Positions 41,604-50,467 of a DNA stretch of 64,000 bases are shown one piece after another. The notes under the pieces were generated by a model that searched no databases, was not told the DNA's origin, and saw only the letters and a program-made list of their open reading frames with translations. How positions within the stretch are numbered: position 1 is the stretch's first letter; every line of letters begins with the position of its first letter. Source of the stretch: Gemmatimonadales bacterium UBA2982 (GTDB lineage: Bacteria; Gemmatimonadota; Gemmatimonadetes; Longimicrobiales; Gaopeijiaceae); contig DEAM01000004.1 in assembly GCA_002347035.1 (NCBI GenBank), positions 1-64,000 of the forward strand, given 5' to 3'. The position numbers and the translations under genes were made by a program.

Positions 41604-43637
41604 TCACCCTGGCAACTTGAGTGCCACTAACCGACCTGGCCTCTGCACCTGAACTACCACGTACTGCTCCCCTCCATGCAAGTATGTCATCATGCCATAC
41701 TGGCCATTCCCAGGTAATTCCACTTCCCCAACAAACTCGCCCGTGAGCTTGTGGAAGGCATTGAGTACTGGTGGGCCATTCGAGCCTTCCGTAGCCAAAA
41801 GTAGATCGCCTGCTACAATCTGGATTGAACTCTGACCACTTCCAAACTCCGATGTATTAACTCCCTGGAGCGCAGGGTGATTAACCACATCCTCGGGTGC
41901 ATCACCAATTGGAATCCACCAGATGCGCTCGCCAGTATTCATGTCGTACGCGTTCAAACGACTATAAGGTGGTTTCCAAGCTCGTAACCCTTCGACTCGA
42001 GGCAAACCGCCACCTGGTCCTGCAACCCACTGCGATAGCGTTGTACCAGTGGTTGCTGGATTATCCGGTTCATCAGACAGAGCGCCAGGAGCGAGACTTC
42101 CACCACTGCAGGTCTTTGTAGAAGGTACATAGAGAATCCCAGTAGTTGGATCGATAGTCGCTGGACTGGGGATGTTTAACCCTACTCCGTAGCATCTGAT
42201 GTTGTCCTCCACTCCCGTGTTATGATCCTCGTAGAGCCGCGGCATGAACGGGCCTCCGATCCGGTAGTCACCGATCAGCTCCATAGCTTGCTCACGAAGC
42301 TCTGGCGTGAAGTCAATCAAGTCCTCCTCAGGTAACCCAAATGACTCGGTTGGCTCTGGACGTGTAGGCACAGGTTGTGTAGCCGAAGTCCAGTTACCCG
42401 GAACGACAGTCTGCGCAACAGGAACCTCCTCAATTGGCCAGATGGGCTCCCCAGTCTCCCGGTTAAAGGCAAACTGGAGACCATGCTTAGTCGTCTGGAT
42501 AACGGAAGGTATCTCTCGGCCATCCACCTCAAGGTCGACAACCATAGGCACATTCGGCAGATCATAATTCCACTGGTCACTGTGCACGACCTGGAAGTGC
42601 CACTCGCGCTCTCCAGTCTGAACATCCAGAGCTATCACAGTCGTACCAAAAAGGTTGTCGCCAGGTGAAAATCCACCGAAATAGTCGATCGTTGGAGGGT
42701 TTGTAGGAATGTAGACAATCCCTCGCTCATAGTCCGCTGACATCGGCGCCCATGAGGAAATGTCTCCAGTCCACTGCCAGGCATCGTTCTCCCAGGTCTC
42801 ATGCCCAAACTCGCCCGGACGTGGAATCACATTGAATTTCCACATGTATTCACCCGTGCGAGCATCATACCCGAGAATGTCCCCGGGCACATTCTCGACA
42901 CGTGTTTGATTGTAACCCTGCTCTGCAGAGTTCCCCACGACGACAACACCGTTGACTGCGATGGGTGGCGATGAAGACGTGATGAAGCCGAGCTCGCGTG
43001 GGATACCGTAGTCAGGGTCATATGGCTCATCCCACTCTAGCCATGGACCCCAATCCGCGATCAGGTCCGGCAGCAGATCCACAACCCCGGACTCAGGGAA
43101 GCCCGGGAGTGGTACCGGAGATCCAAAGTTCTCTAGATGGCGACCTGTCTTCGCATCAAGCGCATGCAGGAAAAAAGCCGGGGATGTGTAGTAAATAACA
43201 CCCCTGCCGTCGATCTCATCATACGCCACACCCTTGCCATAATTCTGGCGCATAGATCGATCCCACCGCGTCGTGTGGGGCTCGCGGTAGGTCCACAGAA
43301 TTTCGCCAGTCCCAGGGTCCATGGCGACCACGGTTCGGCGGGTGCCTGCTACTGTGTACAGAACTCCATCTACGTATGTCGGTGTCGACTTAAACTGGTA
43401 GTCTTGAGCCGGGCCGTAATTGTCCGACTGGAAGGTCCAAGCAACTTCTAGATCTTCAAAATTTGAAGCATCAATTTGATTGACTGGCGAATACCTTGTG
43501 CCCCACGCATCAGCACTTTGGTAGCGCCATTCTCCGTATGGATTCTGTCGCTCCTGTGAACTGATGCCTACGGGTAATAGGAGCAATAGAGTCAGGGTTA
43601 AGCTGAGGCCTGAAATTCCTCGGAACAATGACGACAT
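41604..43637 (-). CDS. Secreted PQQ-dependent dehydrogenase-type beta-propeller protein
   Basis: 677 residues: signal peptide (LSLTLTLLLLLPVGIS, cleavage near SSQ), then an eight-bladed PQQ-dehydrogenase propeller. GEWRYQSADAWGTRYSP at the start, DPGTGEILWTY, GRGVIYYTSPAFFLHALD, ALDVQTGEREWHFQVVHSD, GETIW-type blade turns and the C-terminal MMTYLHGGEQYVVVQV are hallmarks. There is no CxxCH heme motif, so it is not a quinohemoprotein; the electron acceptor must be a separate carrier or membrane quinone. The substrate (alcohol or sugar) is unknown, and PQQ binding is inferred. ATG 43637 follows GGAGGGAAAT. Divergent from the NHL lipoprotein gene. Confidence 0.9.
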   Translation of the reverse strand: MSSLFRGISGLSLTLTLLLLLPVGISSQERQNPYGEWRYQSADAWGTRYSPVNQIDASNFEDLEVAWTFQSDNYGPAQDYQFKSTPTYVDGVLYTVAGTRRTVVAMDPGTGEILWTYREPHTTRWDRSMRQNYGKGVAYDEIDGRGVIYYTSPAFFLHALDAKTGRHLENFGSPVPLPGFPESGVVDLLPDLIADWGPWLEWDEPYDPDYGIPRELGFITSSSPPIAVNGVVVVGNSAEQGYNQTRVENVPGDILGYDARTGEYMWKFNVIPRPGEFGHETWENDAWQWTGDISSWAPMSADYERGIVYIPTNPPTIDYFGGFSPGDNLFGTTVIALDVQTGEREWHFQVVHSDQWNYDLPNVPMVVDLEVDGREIPSVIQTTKHGLQFAFNRETGEPIWPIEEVPVAQTVVPGNWTSATQPVPTRPEPTESFGLPEEDLIDFTPELREQAMELIGDYRIGGPFMPRLYEDHNTGVEDNIRCYGVGLNIPSPATIDPTTGILYVPSTKTCSGGSLAPGALSDEPDNPATTGTTLSQWVAGPGGGLPRVEGLRAWKPPYSRLNAYDMNTGERIWWIPIGDAPEDVVNHPALQGVNTSEFGSGQSSIQIVAGDLLLATEGSNGPPVLNAFHKLTGEFVGEVELPGNGQYGMMTYLHGGEQYVVVQVQRPGRLVALKLPG

Positions 43638-43821
43638 ATTTCCCTCCCCGAATAAAAACGCGGTCACGCATACGCCCTGTGCAATAACTCCGCATGTTAG
43701 TACTCAGCCCTGACTTCGGCCAGGCAGGCCCGCCGCCACTCAACAAACTCAACGACTGGCTCGCGCAGTGGAGTAACGTCGGCCAGATTTCCAAACCCAA
43801 TGTTCCGACCGAACAGGAGGG

Positions 43822-44958
43822 ATGACCAAAAGAATGTTCACCCCCCCCTTAGTCAGACCAATCTTAAAGCTCACCGGACTCGCGATGGCAATGGGCGGGT
43901 GCAGCGGCCAACCAAACAATCCAGATGACGCCCTTAGCCCTGACATACCTCATTTTCAGGTCGACCCACTATGGCCTCAAGAGTTGCCTAACGATTGGAT
44001 TCTTGGTTCCGTCACTGGTGTCTTTGTAGACAATCGAGACCACGTTTGGATTACCCACCTCCCTGAAACACTCACTCCCGAGGAAACTGGCGCAGTACAA
44101 GAACCACCCATAGGGATGTGCTGCGCGCCTGCGCCCGTTGTGCTCGAACTCGATCCTGAAGGAAGGCTAATAGGAGCTTGGGGAGACGCTGAGTCCCAGG
44201 ACCCCTCAGAATTCCCTCGAAATCCCCATGGGATTTTTGTCGACCATAACGAGTTTGTTTGGGTCGGCACGCACCGACATCACCGAGTCATGAAATTTAC
44301 CCGCAACGGTGACCTTCTGATGACCCTTGGCGAGTATGAGGTCACTGCAGGAAGCCATGATCCAGAGCTATTGGGCGGGCCGGCTGGAATTTGGGTTGAT
44401 TCAAACACAAATGAGGTCTTCATCGCAGACGGATACAGGAATCGTCGGGTGATTGTATTTGATGGCGACACCGGAGTACCCTTAAGACAATGGGGAGCCT
44501 ATGGGGAAAATCCGGTCGACGATTATGACTTTGGTGATCGTGACCCGGCTGGGCCCCACCCCCGTCAATTTTCAACGGTGCACGGAATTACGGGATCTTC
44601 TGACGGATTGATATACGTTGCTGATCGACGAGGGAACCGGATCCAGGTCTTTAATCGGACTGGAGTATTTTTGAACGAACGAATCATTGAGCCCGCCACT
44701 CGAGCTTCTGGTTCGGCATTTGTCCCAGTTTTATCACGTGATACTGAACAGCGGTGGCTCTTCTTAGCGGACGGCACGAACCATAAAGTCTGGATCATGG
44801 ACCGAAGAGACCTTCAACTATTGGGTGAATTCGGGAGAGGAGGTCGTCAGGTAGGGCAGTTTCTTAGGCCGCACGGTATGAGCATAGACTCGAATGGGAA
44901 CCTCTATGTAGGAGAGGCATCCACTGGTCGGCGAGTCCAAAAATTCACCCTCCAGTAA
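43822..44958 (+). CDS. NHL-repeat six-bladed beta-propeller lipoprotein
   Basis: 378 residues: lipoprotein signal with lipobox AMGGC (lipid Cys27), then six NHL-type repeats. Repeat turns such as PHGIFVDHNEFVWVG, GPAGIWVDSNTNEVFIADG, VHGITGSSDGLIYVAD and PHGMSIDSNGNLYVGE recur about every 45-60 residues. A CC pair (MCCAPAPV) near residue 95 may form a disulfide. Peptidyl-alpha-hydroxyglycine lyase and sugar-lactonase enzymes share this fold, but no catalytic set is obvious. AGGAGGG lies directly before ATG 43822, very close; the ATG at 43834 is an alternative. Divergent from the PQQ-dehydrogenase gene, possibly co-regulated. Confidence 0.85.
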   Translation: MTKRMFTPPLVRPILKLTGLAMAMGGCSGQPNNPDDALSPDIPHFQVDPLWPQELPNDWILGSVTGVFVDNRDHVWITHLPETLTPEETGAVQEPPIGMCCAPAPVVLELDPEGRLIGAWGDAESQDPSEFPRNPHGIFVDHNEFVWVGTHRHHRVMKFTRNGDLLMTLGEYEVTAGSHDPELLGGPAGIWVDSNTNEVFIADGYRNRRVIVFDGDTGVPLRQWGAYGENPVDDYDFGDRDPAGPHPRQFSTVHGITGSSDGLIYVADRRGNRIQVFNRTGVFLNERIIEPATRASGSAFVPVLSRDTEQRWLFLADGTNHKVWIMDRRDLQLLGEFGRGGRQVGQFLRPHGMSIDSNGNLYVGEASTGRRVQKFTLQ

Positions 44959-45013
44959 ATTTCGTTACTGGCGTTGATGCCATTCTGGTATCTTCTGGCC
45001 GCAGTACCAATAC

Positions 45014-46075
45014 TCAGCCGCGCCCCACGATCGCCATAGCGTCACCGTACGAGTAGAATCTGTACTCTCTATCAATTGCTTCCTTGTAAGCAGTCATCGT
45101 TTGCTCATATCCAGCAAATGCAGATACCAGCATCAAGAGCGTGGACCGGGGTAAATGGAAGTTTGTTAGCAGGCCATCAACAACTTGGAAGGAAAACCCA
45201 GGTCGAATGAAAAGTTCAGTCGTGCCTGCCTCCCCTTTAACCTGACCGCTTTCGTCCACAGCAGATTCCAACGTTCTGACAACCGTCGTACCCACAGCCC
45301 ACACCCTTCCCCCCTGCTCTCTAGCTTCGTTTACCGAATCGGCTGTGGCCTGTGGCACCGAATAACACTCTCGGTGCATCTCGTGTTCGGTTGGATCGTC
45401 CCCGTCTACAGGGCGAAATGTTCCGATCCCCACATGTAGGGTCAGACCGACACACTTTACGCCCTTCGCACGCAATCTAGTCAATAGTTCAGGCGTGAAA
45501 TGGAGACCAGCAGTTGGAGCTGCGACAGATCCCGACTCCTTAGCATACACTGTCTGATAGCGTTCCCGATCAAGTGGCTCATCCTCTCTGTCTATATAGG
45601 GTGGAAGTGGCATATGTCCGTATCGAGTCAGAGCCTGCTCCACTGTCAGATCCGTAACGAGGCGAACCATGCGTCCGCCCCCAGGAGCTGAATCCAGGAT
45701 GTCCACCAGCAAGTCATCCGCGACGAGGACTGTGCGACCTGGCTTAAGCTTTGATCCGGGACGAACCAATGCTTCCCACAGATGAGGGTCCTCGCTATCT
45801 GGGACCGGACGTAGGAGGAAAACCTCTGAGAGCGCGCCGGTTGGCTTAAGGCCCAGCAAACGCACGGGAAGCACTTTGCTCTCGTTCATAACCAATACGT
45901 CGTTCGGTGCTAGAAGGTCGACCACATTCCCGAACGCCCGATGATGAATGGCTTTTCCTGAGAGTAACACCAAAAGTTGGCTCTCGTCCCTTCGAGAAGC
46001 AGGGTATTGTGCGATCTGAGCTACGGGCAAGTCGTAGTCGTAGTCGGATACGCGCGAACCGTCAGGCTGCCTCAT
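45014..46075 (-). CDS. queA: S-adenosylmethionine:tRNA ribosyltransferase-isomerase
   Basis: Transfers and isomerises the ribosyl part of SAM to preQ1 in tRNA, giving epoxyqueuosine. 353 residues. SDYDYDLPVAQIAQYPASRRDESQLLVL, NESKVLPVRLLG, EVFLLRPV, GHMPLPPYIDRE, ERYQTVYAKESGSVAAPTAGLHFT (split over blocks) and LHVGIGTFRPV are diagnostic. ATG 46075 overlaps the ruvB stop (ATGA). The end of the yebC-ruvCAB-queA group; Tgt, the preceding enzyme, is encoded at 38857-40002. Confidence 0.97.
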   Translation of the reverse strand: MRQPDGSRVSDYDYDLPVAQIAQYPASRRDESQLLVLLSGKAIHHRAFGNVVDLLAPNDVLVMNESKVLPVRLLGLKPTGALSEVFLLRPVPDSEDPHLWEALVRPGSKLKPGRTVLVADDLLVDILDSAPGGGRMVRLVTDLTVEQALTRYGHMPLPPYIDREDEPLDRERYQTVYAKESGSVAAPTAGLHFTPELLTRLRAKGVKCVGLTLHVGIGTFRPVDGDDPTEHEMHRECYSVPQATADSVNEAREQGGRVWAVGTTVVRTLESAVDESGQVKGEAGTTELFIRPGFSFQVVDGLLTNFHLPRSTLLMLVSAFAGYEQTMTAYKEAIDREYRFYSYGDAMAIVGRG

Positions 46076-47118
46076 CCCTCCTCAGTGAACAGAGACTCCT
46101 GGGGGGCCTTCTTACCCTCGGGAAGTGTATAGCCGAAGCGCCGAAAAGCCCTGGGGGTAGCCATGCGACCCTGGGAGGTCCGTTTAAGAAAGCCTTCCAT
46201 GATTAGGAATGGCTCGTAGACCTCCTCAAGAGTCGTAGCGTCTTCACCCAAAGCAACTGCTAGAGAGTTTAGGCCAACCGGCCCTCCCTCAAACTTCTCG
46301 ATGAGTGTCTTCAGCACCTGGGCGTCCATTTCATCTAGCCCGTACTCATCCACATCGAGCATTTGTAACGCATCTATAGCGACATCGACATCGATCTCCC
46401 CATCGGCCTTCACTTGAGCATAGTCGCGAACACGCCGCAACAGTCGATTAGCAACCCTAGGGGTCCCCCGAGAGCGCTTGGCAAGTTCAGTAGCTCCGCC
46501 CTCGGTTATTTCTACTCCCAAAATTTCCGAGCTCCTTCGAACGATTGTTGCCAGGTCCTCCGGGGGATAAAAGTTAAGGCGTTGAACAATCCCAAACCGG
46601 GCCCGCATCGGTGCAGTAAGCAAACCAAAACGTGTGGTGGCCCCGACGAGTGTGAAGCGCTCAACCTTCATGGTCATCGTATTGGCTTTTGGCCCGTCTG
46701 AAAGCCTGACATCTACCTGCCAATCCTCCATTGCAGGATAGAGAAACTCTTCAATGACAGGCCTCAAGCGATGGATCTCATCGATGAAAAGAATGTCTCC
46801 CTCACGTTGATCAGTGAGCATACCGACAAGGTCAGCTGGCTTCTCTAGTACCGGGCCCGACGTCGTCTTGATGTTGACGCCCATTTCCCGAGCAAGGAGT
46901 GATGCGAGGGTCGTCTTCCCTAAGCCGGGAGGACCATGAAAGAGCAAGTGATCAAGGGGGTCATGGCGCTGCCTGGCTGCTTGGATGGCTATATCCAAGG
47001 CGTCACAGACCCTACCCTGGCCTATAAACTCCCCAAGCCGGTGAGGCCGAAGTGAGGGCTCAAGTTCGACGTCACCAGAGATAGACTCTGGCGTGGTGAT
47101 GTGCAGGTGGTCAGTCAT
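46072..47118 (-). CDS. ruvB: Holliday junction branch-migration helicase RuvB
   Basis: Hexameric AAA+ motor that drives branch migration with RuvA. 348 residues. LRPHRLGEFIGQGRVCDAL, Walker A LFHGPPGLGKTTLA (about 60-73), Walker B ILFIDEIHRL, VGATTRFGLLTAPMRARFG (sensor 1 and Arg finger) and the winged-helix C-terminus GGPVGLNSLAVALGEDATTLEEVYEPFL. ATG 47118, 19 bases after ruvA; the stop overlaps queA. Confidence 0.98.
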   Translation of the reverse strand: MTDHLHITTPESISGDVELEPSLRPHRLGEFIGQGRVCDALDIAIQAARQRHDPLDHLLFHGPPGLGKTTLASLLAREMGVNIKTTSGPVLEKPADLVGMLTDQREGDILFIDEIHRLRPVIEEFLYPAMEDWQVDVRLSDGPKANTMTMKVERFTLVGATTRFGLLTAPMRARFGIVQRLNFYPPEDLATIVRRSSEILGVEITEGGATELAKRSRGTPRVANRLLRRVRDYAQVKADGEIDVDVAIDALQMLDVDEYGLDEMDAQVLKTLIEKFEGGPVGLNSLAVALGEDATTLEEVYEPFLIMEGFLKRTSQGRMATPRAFRRFGYTLPEGKKAPQESLFTEEG

Positions 47119-47136
47119 CCATTGGAATCTAGCACA

Positions 47137-47718
47137 CTAACTCGCAAGCGCCCGTCGAATGAGGTCTTCTGTGTCATTGGGCGCACCAGCTTCAAGAACC
47201 GCTCTAACAGCGTCGTCGGCGTCGCCGAAGGAATAACCGAGTGCAACCAAGGCTTGTACAGCCTCCTGTGCAACACCCACTGATTCAGGACTCGAGGGTG
47301 TCACGAGCACAAGGTCATCAACCTTGTCAGCAAGATCGAGTGCTATTTTCTCTGCCTTTTTCTTACCAATGCCATTCACCTGCTGGAGTGCCGTAACGTC
47401 TTTTTCGACCAGCGCCCTTGCAAGCCGCTCCGAACTGTAGGTCGACATCATGGTCAGAGCTAACTTGGGTCCCACCCCAGATGCATTGAGAAGTCGCTGA
47501 AACAACCTCCGCTCATGCACGTCAAGAAACCCGTAGAGTGCCATAGAGCTATCTGTCACCACTTGAGCGGTGCGTAGCTCAAGTGTGCTACCCACCAGAG
47601 GCAGTCTCGTAAGAACAGTCAGTGGAACTTCCACTTCATACACAACGCCGCCCTGGGTCTGAATCTCGATGTGATCCGTCTCTCGAGACAGAATCGTACC
47701 TAGTATGCGAGAGATCAC
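47137..47718 (-). CDS. ruvA: Holliday junction DNA-binding protein RuvA
   Basis: Tetrameric junction-binding protein that loads RuvB. 193 residues from GTG 47718: VISRILGTIL is the standard RuvA start and GAGGTG lies upstream, whereas the longer frame (to 47793) overlaps ruvC and shows no homology. OB domain about 1-63 (VYEVEVPLTVLTRLP), two helix-hairpin-helix motifs (NASGVGPKLALTMMS and VNGIGKKKAEKIALDL), and the C-terminal domain III (AQEAVQALVALGYS) that binds RuvB. Starts 13 bases after the ruvC stop. Confidence 0.96.
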   Translation of the reverse strand: MISRILGTILSRETDHIEIQTQGGVVYEVEVPLTVLTRLPLVGSTLELRTAQVVTDSSMALYGFLDVHERRLFQRLLNASGVGPKLALTMMSTYSSERLARALVEKDVTALQQVNGIGKKKAEKIALDLADKVDDLVLVTPSSPESVGVAQEAVQALVALGYSFGDADDAVRAVLEAGAPNDTEDLIRRALAS

Positions 47719-47731
47719 AGTTGCCAGCACC

Positions 47732-48211
47732 TCATTTGGGAAGGCTTCCGAGCAAGCAGTGGCACAGAGCTGCAGCAACTCCGTCCGCTGCATCCGAAGG
47801 CGTCGGAGGTTCCTTTAGCCGAAGCTGTTGTTGTACCATAAAAGCCACCTGGTCCTTGGAGGCGTTACCATTGCCTACCACCGCCTTCTTAATCTGCCGT
47901 GGCGCATACTCAGCAATATCAATGTTGTTGTGTGCGGCTGCCAAAAGAATTGCACCTCGGGCATGCCCAAGCTTAAGTGCACTCTTGGCATTCTTCCCCT
48001 GGAAAACCTCCTCTACAGAAACTGTCGTCGGCTGATGTCGTCCAATTAGCACCGCAATCGAGTCATAAATTTCACGAATTCGATTCGCAAGCGCCTCACC
48101 GGAGGAAGTGCGAATCACACCACATTCCCGCAAGGTGAGCAGACCTCCGTCCGAGTGGGTAACAACCCCATAACCTGTCACTGCCGTACCTGGATCAATA
48201 CCAAGAGTCAC
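47732..48211 (-). CDS. ruvC: Holliday junction resolvase RuvC
   Basis: Endonuclease that cuts Holliday junctions, RNase H-like fold. 159 residues. The four acidic residues are visible: GIDPG (Asp6), VEEVF (Glu of the second block), and the pair in DAADGVAAALCH. ALKLGHARGAILLAAA and YAPRQIKKAVVGNGNASK are family blocks. GTG start at 48211, no strong Shine-Dalgarno. yebC lies 35 bases upstream. Confidence 0.97.
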   Translation of the reverse strand: MTLGIDPGTAVTGYGVVTHSDGGLLTLRECGVIRTSSGEALANRIREIYDSIAVLIGRHQPTTVSVEEVFQGKNAKSALKLGHARGAILLAAAHNNIDIAEYAPRQIKKAVVGNGNASKDQVAFMVQQQLRLKEPPTPSDAADGVAAALCHCLLGSLPK

Positions 48212-48246
48212 AGCCGTGTTCGATGTCTTATAGTGTTGAGACGTGG

Positions 48247-48993
48247 CTACTCCACTCCGGCCAGCACGGCCTCATCGATGTCCGCGTTTGAGTGCACTTT
48301 TTGCACATCGTCAAGTTCTTCTAGCGTATCAAGTAGCTTCAATAGCTTCTCAGCATCTCTACCCCCAACTGCCACTTCATTCTTGGCGATCCTGGTAAGT
48401 TCGGCAGATGTAGGTTCTATGCCAGCTGCCCTGAGGCTGTCCTGAACAGCACTGAAATCAGACACCTCGGATGTGACTACAAGCTCATCGTCGTCCCCAA
48501 TCACATCTTCGGCACCGGCTTCGATCGCTGCCTCGAATACCGCGTCCTCAGTATACCGCACAGCGTTGATAATCAGTTGTCCCTTGCGGTCAAATTGCCA
48601 CGCTACTGAACCGTCTGTACCAAGGCTGCCGTCCAACTTCGTAAGTACATGGCGAACGTCCGCCACAGTCCTGTTCGTATTGTCGGTCAGGCATTCGATA
48701 AAAAGTGCAACCCCACCAGGGCCATATCCTTCATATGTGACTTCTTCGTACGAAGCTCCTTCTAGCTCACCCGTGCCCTTCTTGATCGCTCGGTCGATAT
48801 TATCAGCTGGCATCGAGGCGCTCTTAGCCGTGTCGACAGCCAATCGCAGACGAGCATTAAACTCAGGGCTACCACCACCCTCCCGAGCAGCGACGGTGAT
48901 TTCTCTGATTAGCTTCGTGAAAAGCGCGCCCCGCTTAGCATCAGCGACGCCCTTCTTCCGCTTGATTTTAGACCATTTGTTATGGCCGGCCAC
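48247..48993 (-). CDS. YebC/PmpR-family DNA-binding or ribosome-associated regulator
   Basis: 248-residue member of the YebC family: AGHNKWSKIKRKKGVADAK at the N-terminus, the first domain rich in Lys and Arg, VTYEGYGPGGVALFIECLTDN, DGSVAWQFDRKGQL, and a C-terminal part with E-D-V-x-D/G-D-D-E motifs. YebC was long called a transcription regulator and has recently been linked to translation of hard-to-read proline motifs; which applies here is unknown. GTG start with GGAGG (CGGAGGACTC) just upstream. Precedes ruvC, the common yebC-ruvC order. Confidence 0.95.
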   Translation of the reverse strand: MAGHNKWSKIKRKKGVADAKRGALFTKLIREITVAAREGGGSPEFNARLRLAVDTAKSASMPADNIDRAIKKGTGELEGASYEEVTYEGYGPGGVALFIECLTDNTNRTVADVRHVLTKLDGSLGTDGSVAWQFDRKGQLIINAVRYTEDAVFEAAIEAGAEDVIGDDDELVVTSEVSDFSAVQDSLRAAGIEPTSAELTRIAKNEVAVGGRDAEKLLKLLDTLEELDDVQKVHSNADIDEAVLAGVE

Positions 48994-49076
48994 GAGTCCT
49001 CCGTAGCATCTGTCCTAACTGGTATTGCGAAAGGTACGATGGTCTAGCGCACACGATCAAATCGGGAAGGGCCAGA

Positions 49077-50435
49077 TCAGAAGCGCCCAGCACCACGGAA
49101 GCGGTTATTGACAACGTTGTTGTAGATCGACCCAAACTGAAGCGAAAGGCCAACACTTATCGAGGATTCCCGATCAGTGGCCTGGCGCTCAAGGTTGAGC
49201 AATGCCTCCTCGTCCGTCGGGCCTGCCGACGGGAGATAGATTTGGTCACTTACCCAGGCAATGTTGCCATTCGCGAAGATCCGAATGCCACGAGTGAGTC
49301 GATAGTTAATATTGCCACGCAGTTCTCTGCGATTTAGGTGGATGTCATGGAGAAAGTGCGATACTCGTAGCCTGAAGCCCGCATCGCCCCACTGCTGGCG
49401 CGAGGAGAAATCGACTTCAAGCTGCTGACGGTAACGCAGCTCTTCCGTCTCACTGTAAACAGTAGGCTCGATGTATTCGGAATATCTAGGCCCGATTGTG
49501 TACATCGCTGTTAGTGAGCGTCGCGTGGCTTCCTCATATGGGAAGAAGCTGTATTCGAGCACGGGCGAAACATCTACACGGAGATCACGGTTAAAGCGAG
49601 GTGACCTTCCAACCCGACTCGTCATCCCCACGGACCAGTGGTCTGCTACAGAGTAGGCGATGAGAGGCCGGAAAGTCCACTCTGTTCGAATGTCGTTAAA
49701 TTCGCCAGTACTAAGCTCTCGGAAAAGGCGGTTCTGGCTCCCATAGATGTTAAAATTGGCCTTCCACGTGGGGCTAACTCTCGAAGCGTTAAAGCCCCCA
49801 GATACACGTGTGGTCTTGACCTTTTCCTCGCCATCACGGTCGAGATTCCCGTTGACACGGAAGACCCACAAGTCCCAAGGATCACTTACCTCTTGAGCTG
49901 AAACGAGACGTTGTGCTGCAACCCCTAGCTCTGGGTCGGTCCCCTGGAGAGTGACTAGGCCCCTATACCCATTTGTGTTAGCCCATTCAGCAAGACCAAG
50001 GGCCAATGTGAATGTAAGGCCATCGAGTGTCTCCCGTCTGGTGTCGGTCGACAACGCTTGATAAAGGAGCTGCTCCTCGTATCCCCCTTCCGGCTCGACC
50101 CCCGTCTCCACACCCAAGAAATCCAGTTGGTATTCACGCCCCCCTGCCCCGGTAGAAAGGCTCCCCATAATGACGTGGACATCAGCAACCTCGTGATCGT
50201 TTACCCAGCTCACCCAATTGATCTCAGTGCGATAGTACTGTGAGTCGCAATTGGGTCCGCTACAATCGAAGAAGACGTTCGGCCGTGTACGTCCAGTAGG
50301 AGGAGCACGGGGTTCTTCTACCAAGTCCTCACTGGCCTCCCGCGTAATCGTGCGAGGAGCATCCTGAGCCCACAGAGGTGTCAAGCCAAACACCATCGCG
50401 CAGAGGATGAAAAGAGAAGTATATATGAACCGCAA
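49077..50435 (-). CDS. Putative outer-membrane beta-barrel protein of unknown family
   Basis: 452 residues: signal peptide (LFILCAMVFGLTPLWA, cleavage before QDAP), then a soluble part (about 25-190) with a Cys pair in FFDCSGPNCDSQYYRTEI and the block VSWVNDHEVADVHVIMGS, followed by about twelve alternating amphipathic strands with aromatic girdles, ending in Phe (FRGAGRF), a BAM recognition end. I recall similar unnamed proteins with an F-x-D/C-x-x-x-x-C and Y-I/Y-R-T-E-I-x-F/W-V block in Gemmatimonadota-like genomes, but no function is known. Transcribed just after an amidase gene (32 bases), before yebC. Confidence 0.75.
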   Translation of the reverse strand: MRFIYTSLFILCAMVFGLTPLWAQDAPRTITREASEDLVEEPRAPPTGRTRPNVFFDCSGPNCDSQYYRTEINWVSWVNDHEVADVHVIMGSLSTGAGGREYQLDFLGVETGVEPEGGYEEQLLYQALSTDTRRETLDGLTFTLALGLAEWANTNGYRGLVTLQGTDPELGVAAQRLVSAQEVSDPWDLWVFRVNGNLDRDGEEKVKTTRVSGGFNASRVSPTWKANFNIYGSQNRLFRELSTGEFNDIRTEWTFRPLIAYSVADHWSVGMTSRVGRSPRFNRDLRVDVSPVLEYSFFPYEEATRRSLTAMYTIGPRYSEYIEPTVYSETEELRYRQQLEVDFSSRQQWGDAGFRLRVSHFLHDIHLNRRELRGNINYRLTRGIRIFANGNIAWVSDQIYLPSAGPTDEEALLNLERQATDRESSISVGLSLQFGSIYNNVVNNRFRGAGRF

Positions 50436-50467
50436 CTAGGTGCCCTTAGAGTGAGAAAGCCTCCCTA

